Positions 1-14,225 of a DNA stretch of 64,000 nucleotides are shown here, one piece after another (the first letter of the stretch is position 1; every line of letters begins with the position of its first letter). The DNA is from Actinomycetes bacterium (GTDB taxonomy: Bacteria; Actinomycetota; Actinomycetes; Mycobacteriales; Pseudonocardiaceae). Location: the NCBI GenBank assembly GCA_021793175.1, contig JAJYTH010000002.1:1-64000 (forward strand). Direction: 5' to 3'. The position numbers were made by a program, and so were the translations under genes. The notes under the pieces are model-generated. The model worked only from the letters and a program-made list of their open reading frames with translations, made no database searches and was not told the DNA's origin.

Positions 1-303
1 GGCGAAGTGTGGGACGAAGACTTCTCCGTAGGCTTCGAACAGGGCGAGCGAGCCCAACAGGAAGCCCCACATGATCAGCCAGTGCCACGGTCCGACGTGG
101 CGGAACTTGTTCATGCGGGTGTGGGCTGCGAATTCTTTGATCAGGGTGCGCATCCGGGGCCAGAACGGTCCGTTGCGGGTGGAGTCCGGCTGGCCGAGTC
201 GAATGATGCGGACCTGGCGGACTACGCCGGCGATGAACACGTACCAGGCGACGACGCTGACAACAACGCCGATCACGCCCATCGTGATCTGTAGTGCACC
301 CAT
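1..303 (-). CDS. Fe-S oxidoreductase / heterodisulfide reductase-like membrane protein, N-terminal part (truncated at left edge)
   Basis: Reverse complement from CAT at 301-303 reads MGALQITMGVIGVVVSVVAWYVFIAGVVRQVRIIRLGQPDSTRNGPFWPRMRTLIKEFAAHTRMNKFRHVGPWHWLIMWGFLLGSLALFEAYGEVFVPHF and is open to the window edge, so it is absent from the ORF track; resembles the membrane N-terminus of actinobacterial Rv0338c-like proteins. Confidence 0.75.
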   Translation of the reverse strand, partial: MGALQITMGVIGVVVSVVAWYVFIAGVVRQVRIIRLGQPDSTRNGPFWPRMRTLIKEFAAHTRMNKFRHVGPWHWLIMWGFLLGSLALFEAYGEVFVPHFA

Positions 304-458
304 GTTCGGGGCCTTTCGAGGTCGGGAACTTCGCGGTGGGTTCGAGAAAGGCTAATTCTTCCGTACTGATGAGTAATCTATTGACCTTCCCCCCGTCCCA
401 CAGATGTGGTGCACGACTCTAAAAGTACTGGGACGTTCGTTCAGGTATTGTATCAGCC

Positions 459-785
459 ATGAATGCCTACGTCCTGCTGGCAGCCGCGATCGCCGCCGAG
501 GTGACCGGCACGGTGTCGCTGAAATACACCGACGGATTCACCAAACTGCTGCCCTCGGCCGTGGTCGTCGTCAGCTACGGGACGGCCTTCTATCTGATGT
601 CACGCATTCTGAGCCTGGGAATGCCGGTCGGCGTCCTCTACGCCATGTGGTCGGCCGCCGGGGTCGCGCTGGTGGCCGTGATCGGAGCTTTGTTCCTCGG
701 CGAACGAATGAATCCGACCATGATCATCGGGCTCATCCTCGTTATCAGTGGAGTCATCCTGCTGGAACTGGGAGGCGAACATTGA
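459..785 (+). CDS. SMR-family small multidrug/quaternary ammonium efflux transporter
   Basis: 108 aa, four hydrophobic segments, MNAYVLLAAAIAAEVTGTVSLKYTDGFT and YAMWSAAGVALVAVIGALFLGE are typical of EmrE/SugE-like proteins. Confidence 0.9.
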   Translation: MNAYVLLAAAIAAEVTGTVSLKYTDGFTKLLPSAVVVVSYGTAFYLMSRILSLGMPVGVLYAMWSAAGVALVAVIGALFLGERMNPTMIIGLILVISGVILLELGGEH

Positions 786-1342
786 GGCAGCGCGTCGACG
801 GGCGTAAGGCCAGGGGGGAGAAGCGTCGCCAGGAGATCATCGAGGCCACACTGCGGGTCATCGAACGCGACGGGGTCGCGGGCGTCACCCACCGCACGGT
901 GGCCAAGGAGGCCGGTGTCCCGACGACGTCGACCACCTACCACTTCTCGTCGCTCGACGACCTGTTGATTGCCACGCTCATCAGCTGCGCCCGCGACATG
1001 GCCACCGAGGTCTACTGGATGATCGACAGGGCGCGGTCACGCGGCAGCAGAGGGGCCGAGGAGGTCGCCAACCTGCTCGCCGAGGCGACCGGGCCGCAGC
1101 GGGGCCGCACGATGGCCGAGTACGAGCTGTACCTGCTGGCGGCGCGCCGACCCGAACTGCGCCCCGCCGCGCGACGTTGGCTCGACGTGCTGACCTCGAT
1201 GGTGCGGCACGACGACGAGGTGGCGTTCCGGGTGTTCCTCGCGGGCATAGACGGGTTGCTCATCCAAGGGCTCATCGATGACGAGCCGCCCACGGCCGAG
1301 GAACTGCGGCCCGTGGTGGACTACCTGCTTAAACCGCGCTGA
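782..1342 (+). CDS. TetR-family transcriptional regulator
   Basis: In frame with ORF 404..1342; TTG at 782 overlaps the SMR stop. N-terminal HTH RRQEIIEATLRVIERDGVAGVTHRTVAKEAGVPTTSTTYHFSSLDDLL. Confidence 0.85.
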   Translation: MRQRVDGRKARGEKRRQEIIEATLRVIERDGVAGVTHRTVAKEAGVPTTSTTYHFSSLDDLLIATLISCARDMATEVYWMIDRARSRGSRGAEEVANLLAEATGPQRGRTMAEYELYLLAARRPELRPAARRWLDVLTSMVRHDDEVAFRVFLAGIDGLLIQGLIDDEPPTAEELRPVVDYLLKPR

Positions 1343-2135
1343 TCCAGGGCGGGTCCAACGTGTCGTCGCCCGCGAGTACGCGGGACAGGCGAGCGGCCCC
1401 CGCGCGGACATGCCGTTCCAGCTCCGCGTACCTGGTGGCGAACTCGGTGACGGGGAGGGAGAACGCCACCGCCGCGGTCACGCGGTTGTCGGCGTCGAGC
1501 ACCGGGGCCGATATGCACGCCAGCTCGGGTCGGAACTCCTCGATGTCCCTGGCCACTCCGGAACGTCTGACCTGGCTCAGCTCGCGGTTCAGATCCGAGA
1601 TCCGCACCCGTGTGCGCTCGGTCAACTTCGGCATGCCCGTGCTCGTGAGGTAGTCGCGGCGTTGTTTGGGGGTCAGTGCCGCCAGCAGCACCTTGCCGAA
1701 CGCGGTGGCGTGCGCGGCCTCGTGGAACCCGAAGTCGAGCGGGTGGGCGCGGGGATACCGTGGTGAATCCGCGACGGCGGCCACCACGACGTCGGTCTCG
1801 CGCAGCACCGTGTAGTACGCGGCGGCCCTGGCCTGCCTGTGCAGGGCGCCCAGTTCCTCCCGCACCATCTCGTCGACGTCGAGTTCGTCGCACAGGCACT
1901 GGTAGAGGGCGCCGAGCTTGTAGCCGAGACCGAAGCCGCGACCGTGGCCGAGCCGGACGAGATAGCCCTCGTGCACGAGTGTGTTGAGCAGGTGATAGGT
2001 CGTCGAGAGAGTGAACCCGGCTTTGCGCGCGACGGCCTTGGCGCTGACACCGTCCCCCTCGTTCGCGACGATCTCCAGGACTTGTAGGGCGCGTCTGGCC
2101 GAGCCGATCAGCCCGCGGGGCTGTGTGCTGCTCAC
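1329..2135 (-). CDS. IclR-family transcriptional regulator
   Basis: 268 aa, N-terminal winged HTH (ALQVLEIVANEGDGVSAKAVARKAGFTLSTTYHLLNTLVHEGYL) and IclR effector domain. Confidence 0.9.
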   Translation of the reverse strand: MSSTQPRGLIGSARRALQVLEIVANEGDGVSAKAVARKAGFTLSTTYHLLNTLVHEGYLVRLGHGRGFGLGYKLGALYQCLCDELDVDEMVREELGALHRQARAAAYYTVLRETDVVVAAVADSPRYPRAHPLDFGFHEAAHATAFGKVLLAALTPKQRRDYLTSTGMPKLTERTRVRISDLNRELSQVRRSGVARDIEEFRPELACISAPVLDADNRVTAAVAFSLPVTEFATRYAELERHVRAGAARLSRVLAGDDTLDPPWISAV

Positions 2136-2262
2136 CGACCTACCTCCAGCTGACGAGGCCGCTCGCTAGGTCGCTAAGCATACGGATTCCGCGGGCGGGA
2201 CCGGGAGAGAATTTCTCGACGAGCGCCGGATGGCGCCGGTCCCGCCCGCGAATCGAGAAGTG

Positions 2263-2832
2263 TCAGCCCTTGTTCTCGTAGACCGTGGTGAGTGTCGCGC
2301 GGGCGAGGGTGCGCCCGAACATGTTGAACCCGAGGAACGCGGGCGTGGCTTCCTCGCCGACCTCCAGCGACTCCACGTCGAGGGCGTGCACGGCGAAGAT
2401 GTAGCGGTGCGGGCCGTGTCCCGGGGGCGGGGCGGCTCCGACGTACTGTGCGTGGCCGCTGTCGCCCTTGAGGGTCTTGGCGCCTTCCGGCAGTCCGGAC
2501 CCGGCCGCGTCACCCGCGCCCGTGGGCAGCTCCGTGACCGACGCGGGGATGTTGAACACGGCCCAGTGCCAGAAGCCGCTGCCGGTGGGCGCGTCGGGGT
2601 CGAAGCAGGTCACCGCGAAGCTCTTGGCGCCTTCCGGGAAGCCCTCCCACGCCAGGTGTGGGGAACGGTCCTCGCCGCCCGCGCCCATCATGCCGCTGAG
2701 CTGGGGGGTGGGCAGCGTCTCGCCTTCGGCGATGTCGTTGCTGCGCAGCGTGAACGACGGTACCGGCGGCAACGAGTCGTAGGGGTTGGGAGCTCGGCCC
2801 GCTTGAGTCATGTGCTTCCTCCAGTTCTCCAC
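2263..2832 (-). CDS. YbhB/YbcL (PEBP/Raf kinase inhibitor-like) family protein
   Basis: [47 protein letters not shown] and [17 protein letters not shown] are PEBP signatures; translation may start at the second Met. Confidence 0.9.
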   Translation of the reverse strand: MENWRKHMTQAGRAPNPYDSLPPVPSFTLRSNDIAEGETLPTPQLSGMMGAGGEDRSPHLAWEGFPEGAKSFAVTCFDPDAPTGSGFWHWAVFNIPASVTELPTGAGDAAGSGLPEGAKTLKGDSGHAQYVGAAPPPGHGPHRYIFAVHALDVESLEVGEEATPAFLGFNMFGRTLARATLTTVYENKG

Positions 2833-3149
2833 GCGTGTCGTGGCGACGAGGTTCGGATCGGCTTCAGGTCGGCTTCAGGTTATTGACTCTGGGTAAGGGG
2901 CGACCCAGGGGCAGGTTGAGGGGTTTCCCCGATGTTCGCACGGGCTTGCGACCCATAACGTGAGGCAGTGCGGGCGAGTCGCACCGAAGGTCGCACGCAT
3001 GAGGAGTACCCACAAACCGTCGGCCGTCGATCCGTCGGCGCTGTCGGCGATGTCGTGACCGGTGGGCCCTGCGGCACCACCGCGCCGGGTCTGGTTTTCC
3101 CGTGATCGGGAACATCGGGCAGGGGGTTTTCGTTAGCACTGGCAGAAAC

Positions 3150-3170
3150 CTTGAGTGAGATACGCTCAAG
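3150..3170. promoter_or_regulatory. HAIR inverted repeat (HspR operator) 1
   Basis: CTTGAGT-N7-GCTCAAG, matching the HAIR consensus CTTGAGT-N7-ACTCAAG with one mismatch, upstream of dnaK; hspR is in the same operon. Confidence 0.9.
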
Positions 3171-3205
3171 TCTGGATTGACGGCCGAGGCCGTGTCCGGA
3201 TAAAA

Positions 3206-3226
3206 CTTGAGTGAGAGCCACTCAAG
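3206..3226. promoter_or_regulatory. HAIR inverted repeat (HspR operator) 2
   Basis: Exact CTTGAGT-GAGAGCC-ACTCAAG. Confidence 0.93.
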
Positions 3227-3337
3227 TTTGGGTGAGGGGCGAGAACTGCCCCGCCCGACACAGGCATGAAGGCACTTGCTGGCGGGAGCCGAATCCCCGG
3301 CCAGTCACAAGGCAGGTAAGCAGGAGGGATAGACAAC

Positions 3338-5214
<1,877 letters not shown>

Positions 5215-5218
<4 letters not shown>

Positions 5219-6021
5219 CCGAGCACCAGGCTGAGCGAGACGAGAGGCAGGAGGAGCCGGTGGTCGTGCGCGATCGTCGAAAGATCGACCCCGAGACGGG
5301 CGAGCTTCGGCAGGAGCGCAACGGCGCCGCGGGCGAGTCGGAAGAGGCCCAGGAGGTGCCCGCCGCGGAAGCCTCGCAGGCGGACACCTCCGGTCCCGGG
5401 GCGACGTCCGCAGCCGAAGGCGCTGAGGCCACTGAATCCACCGAGGGCGACGGCTCCGCCGAGAACGCGGCTGCCGTGCAGGAGCTGCAGAAGCAGCTCG
5501 ACGAGCGCACCGCCGATCTGCAGCGGGTGCAGGCCGAGTACGCCAACTACCGCCGGCGAGTCGACCGCGAACGTGAGGAGATGGCCGTCGGTGGCAAGGC
5601 GGCTCTGCTGAACGAGCTGCTTCCCCTGTTGGACGACCTGGAGCGCGCCGAGGCGCACGGCGACCTCACCGGCGCGTTCAAGGCCGTGGCCGACAAGTTG
5701 GTGGGGGTGCTGGAGAAGACGGGGCTCGAACCGTTCGGCAAGGAGGGGGACCCCTTCGACCCGAGCGTGCACGAGGCCGTGCAGCACAGCACCTCGCCCG
5801 ACGTGGACGGGCCCACCGTCACCACGGTGTTGCGTCGCGGCTACCGGTTCGGCGAGCGTGTGCTGCGTGCCGCGCTCGTGGGGGTCACCGACCACGAGCC
5901 GGCGGCCGCGTCGGAGTCGGCCGCTGCGTCCGATGAGGGCGATACCGGCGAGGCCGGGGAGTCGGTCGATCCGCCCGGAGATGGCGGAACGTCGGTCGAC
6001 GCCGATGAGAACACGCGCTGA
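5215..6021 (+). CDS. grpE: Nucleotide exchange factor GrpE
   Basis: GTG start overlapping the dnaK stop (GTGA); coiled-coil [29 protein letters not shown] and GrpE beta domain ([12 protein letters not shown]...[20 protein letters not shown]). Confidence 0.97.
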
Positions 6022-6048
6022 CGAGTCGAGGAGAGGAGGGGACGCCCG

Positions 6049-7221
6049 ATGAGCGCTAGGGAATGGATCGAGAAGGATTACTACCGCGAGTTGGGCGTCT
6101 CCCCCGACGCCTCCGCCGAAGAGATCAAGAAGGCATACCGCAAACTTGCCAGGGAGAACCACCCGGACGCCAACCCGGGTAACGCCGAGGCCGAGAGGAA
6201 GTTCAAGGCCGTCTCCGAGGCCTACGTCGTGTTGTCGGACCCGGAGAAACGCAAGGAGTACGACGAGACACGCAGGCTGTTCGGCTCCGGGGGTCCTGGT
6301 GGCTTCAACTTCCCCGGGGGCGGTGGAGCCGGTGGAGCAGGCGGCTTCGACTTCAGCGACATCTTCGGTCAGACGCCGGGCGGCGGTTTCGGCGGTCTCG
6401 GGGACATGCTCGGCAATCTGTTCGGGCGCCGGGGGGGTGCGACGTCGACCGCGCGGGGGCAGCGGGGAGCCGATGTGGAGACCGACGTCCGCATCGACTT
6501 CGTCGAGGCCGTCCGGGGCGCGACGTTGCCGCTGCGCTTGTCGAGTCCCGCCACCTGCGGCACGTGCGGTGGTAACGGCGCTCGGCCGGGAACGCAGCCA
6601 CGCACGTGTCCGACGTGCGCCGGTATCGGTCTGGTGAACCGCAGCCAGGGCGCATTCGCGTTCTCGGAACCGTGCCGTGACTGCCGCGGTCAGGGGACCC
6701 GGATCGACGACCCGTGTCCGGAGTGCGCCGGTGAGGGCATCAGCACGCGCACGAGGACACTCACGGTGCGTATTCCCGCTGGGGTGGACGACAACCAGCG
6801 CATCAGGTTGGCCGGACAGGGCGAGCCCGGCCGAGGCGGCGCGCCCGCGGGCGACCTGTACGTCCGGGTACATGTCAACCCGCATCCGGTGTTCGGTCGT
6901 TCCGGCAACGACCTGACCATCACGTTGCCGGTGGAGTTCTCCGAACTCGCGTTGGGCGCGACGGTCACGGTGCCGACGCTGGAGGACAAGGTGACGGTGA
7001 AGATCCCGCCCGGCACGGCGAACGGCCGGGTGCTGCGCGTGCGCGGCAAGGGCATCACCAAACGGGACGGCACGCAGGGCGATCTTCTCGTCAAACTGCA
7101 GGTTGCGGTGCCTTCTAAACTGGACGACAAGGCCGCACAGGCACTACGAAGCTATGCCGACTCGGTCGCGACACACGATCCGCGACCGGAGATCACCGCG
7201 CTGTTGCGAGACAGGGAGTGA
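6049..7221 (+). CDS. dnaJ: Chaperone DnaJ (Hsp40)
   Basis: J domain [35 protein letters not shown], four CxxCxG-type zinc repeats. Confidence 0.98.
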   Translation: MSAREWIEKDYYRELGVSPDASAEEIKKAYRKLARENHPDANPGNAEAERKFKAVSEAYVVLSDPEKRKEYDETRRLFGSGGPGGFNFPGGGGAGGAGGFDFSDIFGQTPGGGFGGLGDMLGNLFGRRGGATSTARGQRGADVETDVRIDFVEAVRGATLPLRLSSPATCGTCGGNGARPGTQPRTCPTCAGIGLVNRSQGAFAFSEPCRDCRGQGTRIDDPCPECAGEGISTRTRTLTVRIPAGVDDNQRIRLAGQGEPGRGGAPAGDLYVRVHVNPHPVFGRSGNDLTITLPVEFSELALGATVTVPTLEDKVTVKIPPGTANGRVLRVRGKGITKRDGTQGDLLVKLQVAVPSKLDDKAAQALRSYADSVATHDPRPEITALLRDRE

Positions 7222-7673
7222 GGCTGGCGATGTTCGGTTCGGGTCTACCTGGTGGATTGCCCCACGGAGCTGACGAGGACACGCCGGTCTTCGTGATCTC
7301 GGTGGCGGCGCAGTTGTCGGGACTGCACGCGCAGACGTTGCGGTCGTACGACAGGCAGGGGTTGGTGAGCCCGGGCCGGACACCCGGCGGTGGACGGCGC
7401 TACTCCATGCGTGACATCGCGCAGTTGCGCGAAGTGCAGCGGTTGTCGCAGGAGGAGGGCGTCAACCTCGCCGGTATCAAGCGGATCATCGAGCTAGAGA
7501 ACCAGGTCGGTGAGCTGCAGCAGCGGGTGGACGAGCTGACCGAGGAACTCGCCGCGGCGTACGCGGCGGCGGAACAGGCCGCCGCCGCTGTGCACGCGTC
7601 CTACCGCAAGGAGCTCGTCCCCGTCCGCAGCCAGAACGCCCTGGTGGTGTGGCGCCCCAGCCGGCGACGTTGA
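7218..7673 (+). CDS. hspR: Heat-shock repressor HspR (MerR family)
   Basis: GTGA overlap with dna[69 protein letters not shown]. Confidence 0.97.
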   Translation: MRLAMFGSGLPGGLPHGADEDTPVFVISVAAQLSGLHAQTLRSYDRQGLVSPGRTPGGGRRYSMRDIAQLREVQRLSQEEGVNLAGIKRIIELENQVGELQQRVDELTEELAAAYAAAEQAAAAVHASYRKELVPVRSQNALVVWRPSRRR

Positions 7674-7692
7674 CGGAGTCGACTTCGCGGGA

Positions 7693-7717
7693 GCGGCTCG
7701 TCGCAGTGACGAGCCGC
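7693..7717. terminator. Hairpin between convergent hspR and globin-FNR gene
   Basis: GCGGCTCGTC-GCAGT-GACGAGCCGC, perfect 10-bp stem in the intergenic gap. Confidence 0.7.
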
Positions 7718-7728
7718 CGCGTCGGTGG

Positions 7729-8916
7729 CTACGCCGCCAGGAACGGGTCGTAGCTGATCTGGCTCGGGTGGACACCCACGTGTACGAGGGCGGCCACGGT
7801 CTCCTCGATCATGGCGGGAGGACCGGACACCAGGATGTCGTGTTCCTCCCAGGCTCCCCAGCGCGTCACGGCCTGGGCGAGCGTGCCCCCCTCGACGCCG
7901 GGCACGGATCCCGCGTCCTCGACCACCGGCCACACCGTCAGCCACGGATTGGCGGCGGCGAACGACCGCAGCTGGTCGAGCGCGTAGAGGTCGTCCCAAT
8001 AGCGGGCGCCGTAGAAAAATGTGACTTCGGGGTTGTCCACCCACCGCCCCAAATCGTCCACAATGGCCTGTAGGGGGGCCACGCCGGTGCCGCCCGCGAT
8101 CATCAGCACCGGTCGTCCCGATTCCCTGTCCACGCCGAGTCGTCCCATCGGCGCGCCGAACGTCCACACGTCACCGGGTTGCGTGTGGCCGACGATGGCC
8201 CGGGACACCCAGCCTCCGTCGATGGCGCGGACGTGGAACTCCAGCGAGCCGTCGGGTCTCGGGGCGTTGGCCGGTGACAGGTCCCGCCACAGCCGTGGCC
8301 GCTGGGGCACGGCGACGCTGAGGTACTGCCCGGCGCGGTACGGGATCTTCTCGTCCGGTTCCACCCGCACCAGCGCCAGGTCCCAGCTGAGCCTGTGGTG
8401 TTCGGTGACCGTGCCGACCCAGTACGGCGGTTCGACGGCTTCGGCGTCGGCTTCCTCCGCGGCTTCCTGCATCGCCCGGGCCACGAGTGTGTACGCCTCC
8501 GCCCACGCACGCTCCACTTCGGGCGTCCACGCGGGTCCGAGGCAGTACTTGAGTGAGCCGAGCAAAGCGGTGCCCACAGCCTCGTAGTGGGCCGCTTGGA
8601 GGCCGAACTTGCGGTGGTCCCGGCCGAGTTGTCTGAGCACGGGAACCAGGTCGTCGGGCCGGTTCACCAGCCGCAGCACGCGGATCAGGGCGCGGACCAC
8701 GCGCCCGTTCTCCGCCTGGAGGGTCACCGGGAAGAAGTCCCGTGCCGACGGTGCGAGTGTGAACAGCAGCTGGTAGAACTGCTGCGTGATCTCGTCGGCG
8801 TAGGGTCGGGCGAGTCGCCAACTGTTCTCGATGTGTTCCACCAAAGCGTTGACGGCCGGTGGCGTCTCCCGGGGCGGGGCGAGCAGGGGGATCGGGCTGA
8901 TCCTCGTCTCCGTCAT
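7729..8916 (-). CDS. Globin-FNR (flavohemoglobin-like) protein
   Basis: 395 aa; globin domain (TQQFYQLLFTLAPSARDFFPVTL...LGRDHRKFGLQAAHYEAVGTALL) fused to a FAD/NAD(P) reductase domain (RAGQYLSVAVP..., MIAGGTGVAPLQAIV). Confidence 0.92.
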   Translation of the reverse strand: MTETRISPIPLLAPPRETPPAVNALVEHIENSWRLARPYADEITQQFYQLLFTLAPSARDFFPVTLQAENGRVVRALIRVLRLVNRPDDLVPVLRQLGRDHRKFGLQAAHYEAVGTALLGSLKYCLGPAWTPEVERAWAEAYTLVARAMQEAAEEADAEAVEPPYWVGTVTEHHRLSWDLALVRVEPDEKIPYRAGQYLSVAVPQRPRLWRDLSPANAPRPDGSLEFHVRAIDGGWVSRAIVGHTQPGDVWTFGAPMGRLGVDRESGRPVLMIAGGTGVAPLQAIVDDLGRWVDNPEVTFFYGARYWDDLYALDQLRSFAAANPWLTVWPVVEDAGSVPGVEGGTLAQAVTRWGAWEEHDILVSGPPAMIEETVAALVHVGVHPSQISYDPFLAA

Positions 8917-8924
8917 CAGCCCGC

Positions 8925-8985
8925 CTCACAGTGCTCACAGAGTCCGCGCTGTCCGCGCTGAACGCGCTTTGTCCGCGCTGAACGC
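8925..8985. repeat. 9-bp-periodic imperfect tandem repeat upstream of the globin-FNR gene
   Basis: CTCACAGTG CTCACAGAG TCCGCGCTG TCCGCGCTG AACGCGCTT TGTCCGCGCTG AACGC. Confidence 0.85.
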
Positions 8986-9382
8986 AGGTAGCACGCACTG
9001 CCACGCAACACCTTGGCTCCCTTGTCCTGAAGTGATCGTCCTGAGTGAGTCGTCGACCGATGTATGCACGATAGATCGTGGGCGGTACGGAAGAGGTGTG
9101 GAAACGGGAAGCGACCTCGGGTTCGTTCTCGGGTGGGTGGCCTTCGGAGGTGTGTCCCGGTCGGCGGCACTCGCGCCGCGTCGCTTCGCGGCGGAGTTTC
9201 TTCGCGGAGTTCTTCGCCGGGTCGGCCCTTCGGAGCTTCCGAAAATCTTGCGTCCTCGCGGACGGCCGGACCGGTGAGGACGGCGGGCGTGACTCGGCAT
9301 CCGACTCCGGGAAGGTGACCGTGACGAGTGTCACTTTACGCTGTTTGTCCTCGTAGTCGTCAGATCACCCGGCCGCGCCGAA

Positions 9383-9403
9383 ATTGAGTGGAACACGCTC
9401 AAC
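9383..9403. promoter_or_regulatory. HAIR-like HspR operator upstream of clpB
   Basis: ATTGAGT-GGAACAC-GCTCAAC, degenerate HAIR with 7-bp spacer, about 60 bp before the clpB ATG. Confidence 0.82.
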
Positions 9404-9458
9404 TTTTCTGACGTTATCCATATCGAAGAGGGTCTTCGAGTGCGGCGGAAGGTGAGGG

Positions 9459-12080
<2,622 letters not shown>

Positions 12081-12119
12081 TCGAAGAATGCTTCGAACGG
12101 GTAAGCCCGACACGGCCCG

Positions 12120-12854
12120 GTGATCTTGGCAGGCGGGCCGTGCGGGCTACCCTGTATCGCCGTGGGTATTCCAGCGTGGATCTGGTTCGTCATCGCCGCC
12201 GTCGCCGCGGTGGCCGGGCTCGTCTTGCTCACCGCGGACAGAGCCAGGGAGAGTTCCCGTAATCGAGAGCGAGCACGCTGGGCCGAGCTACGCGGCTGGC
12301 AGTACGTCGAGGAGGACGAGCGGCTACCCCGTCAGTGGACGGGCGGTGCGATCGGCTACTTCGGTGCCCAGAGCGCGGTGAACGTCGTGGCCGGGTCCAC
12401 GTTCACCTCCGACGGTCGGCGTCCGGTGTTCGTGTTCGACATCGAGGCCGACAACGTGATCCCGGCGGTCATCGTCGCAGTGCGCTGTAATCGGGTGCAT
12501 CCGGTTCTGTTGGAACTGTGGCTGGCGAGTGTGCCGTTCCAGCGGGCGGAGATGCCGGAGCTGCTGGGGCCGGTGGGGCAGCGTTACGCCTTCGCCGACG
12601 ACCTGACCACGGCCCGCGCCATCATCGACCAGGATCTGGTGGCCGCCGCCGATTCGCTGGGCGGAGACGTGGGTGTCGCGTGGCTGGAGGACGAGTGGGT
12701 ACTCGCCAGCGTCGCGCCGAACGTGGGCCCGTCGCGGTTGGAACGTCTGCTGCGCGACCTCGGTGAGATCGCCGACATCGTGGACCCGTTCGACGAGGAG
12801 GAGGACTCGGTCCCGCGCCTGTCGGTCGTCGAGTCCACTGACGACGGGTCCTAG
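12120..12854 (+). CDS. Conserved actinobacterial membrane/secreted protein of unknown function
   Basis: Single N-terminal TM (IPAWIWFVIAAVAAVAGLVLLTA); position between clpB and pyrE parallels Rv0383c. The true start may be a GTG near 12162. Confidence 0.75.
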   Translation: MILAGGPCGLPCIAVGIPAWIWFVIAAVAAVAGLVLLTADRARESSRNRERARWAELRGWQYVEEDERLPRQWTGGAIGYFGAQSAVNVVAGSTFTSDGRRPVFVFDIEADNVIPAVIVAVRCNRVHPVLLELWLASVPFQRAEMPELLGPVGQRYAFADDLTTARAIIDQDLVAAADSLGGDVGVAWLEDEWVLASVAPNVGPSRLERLLRDLGEIADIVDPFDEEEDSVPRLSVVESTDDGS

Positions 12855-13333
12855 CCGAGTTCGAGGGTGCCGGACAGGTGCACCGGCTCGTCGAACGGCG
12901 GTTCGTCGGGATAGGTGACCGGTGCGGTCTCCGTGCGGGACTGTCCGATGGGTGCGTGCCACGGTCCGGCGTCCTCGAAGGGCTCGGTGTCCTCGAAGGT
13001 CGTGACGTCTCCGAACGCCTCTGTGCCTTCGAAGGTCTCGGTGTTCGAGTCTTTCGTGAAGTCCTCCGGGGAATCGTCGAGGAACTCGGCGCCGGAGAGG
13101 TCGAGAGTCCCCGTGAACCGGCCTCCGTCCTGAATCGACAATTCCCGGTAGATCAAGGTGTGCGGTACGAGTTGGGAGCCCGCTTCGAAGCCCTTGGCGT
13201 AGGAGGCGGCGTCCACGCCCGATTCGGAGCCACCGGTGCTCGGTAAGCCGCCAAAGTGACCGGCTTCTTCGGCCTCCAGGGCCTCCGTGAAGCCGCGAAC
13301 GAACGACAGGTAGTCGATGGCACCGTTTTCCAT
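12851..13333 (-). CDS. Hypothetical acidic protein with degenerate internal repeats
   Basis: MENGAIDYLSFVRGFTEALEAEEAGHFGG...; ORF extends to 13444 but the Met at 13333 is the more plausible start. Confidence 0.65.
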   Translation of the reverse strand: MENGAIDYLSFVRGFTEALEAEEAGHFGGLPSTGGSESGVDAASYAKGFEAGSQLVPHTLIYRELSIQDGGRFTGTLDLSGAEFLDDSPEDFTKDSNTETFEGTEAFGDVTTFEDTEPFEDAGPWHAPIGQSRTETAPVTYPDEPPFDEPVHLSGTLELG

Positions 13334-13431
13334 GTGGCTTCGTTTTCCCGGTCGTGTGAGCCCGCGGTAACTCCTGCTCGAAGATACTGCCTGTCCCCGT
13401 GAACTGATCGTGAGGGCGGTACCTTGGGAAC

Positions 13432-14199
13432 ATGCCAGTGGCACTGATCACCGGAGCGACCGCCGGAATCGGGGCGGCGTTCGCGGACGAACTCGCCGCC
13501 GAACGGTACGACCTCGTGCTGGTCGCGCGGAACGAGGGCAGACTCGCCGAGCACGCCGAGCGGCTGCGTACCCGCTACGGGGTGGACGTCGAGACGCTGC
13601 CCGCCGACCTGTCGGACAGGGACGGCATGGCGGCGGTCGAACGGCGGTTGGCCGACCCGGGAGTGGACCTGCTGGTCAACAACGCCGGGTTGGGACTCGG
13701 CGGTGAACTGTGGACCGCTTCCGTGGAGCAGCTGCAGTACCAGCTCGACGTCAACGTGACGGCGGTGCTGCGGTTGACGAGGGCCGCGCTGCCGGTCATG
13801 CGTGAGCGACGTTCCGGCGCGATCATCAACGTGTCCAGCGTGGCCGCGTTCTTCTCCGGCCGGGGCTCGACGTACACGGCGACCAAGGCGTGGGTGACGT
13901 CGTTCTCCGATGGTCTGGCCTCATCGCTGCACGGCTCGGGCGTGCGCGTGATGGCGCTGTGCCCCGGGTTCACGCACACCGAGTTCCACGCCCGCGCGGG
14001 GCTGGAGAAATCGGGCCCGAAGGCGTTCTGGTTGCCCCCGGAACGAGTGGTGAAGGAGGCGCTGGCCGACCTGCGGCGAGGACGCGTCGTCTCGGTGCCG
14101 AGCAAGCGGTACAAGGCCGTGGTCGCCATCGGGCGGTTGCTGCCGAGGGAGTTGGTGCGCAGGCTCAGCGGGCGGTTCGCGGAAGGCGACCGAACCTGA
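13432..14199 (+). CDS. SDR-family oxidoreductase
   Basis: [35 protein letters not shown] motif, YTATK active site. Confidence 0.93.
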   Translation: MPVALITGATAGIGAAFADELAAERYDLVLVARNEGRLAEHAERLRTRYGVDVETLPADLSDRDGMAAVERRLADPGVDLLVNNAGLGLGGELWTASVEQLQYQLDVNVTAVLRLTRAALPVMRERRSGAIINVSSVAAFFSGRGSTYTATKAWVTSFSDGLASSLHGSGVRVMALCPGFTHTEFHARAGLEKSGPKAFWLPPERVVKEALADLRRGRVVSVPSKRYKAVVAIGRLLPRELVRRLSGRFAEGDRT

Positions 14200-14225
14200 G
14201 GCGGCCCCTTGTCGGGAAGCCGGTC

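Noticed and set aside
2865-2885. Short direct repeat TCGGCTTCAGG x2 upstream of the PEBP-family gene
   Set aside because: Only two short copies; could be chance and lacks other support.
8171-9334. 387-aa minus-strand ORF overlapping the globin-FNR gene
   Set aside because: Alternative frame of the globin-FNR gene plus upstream region; compositionally non-protein.
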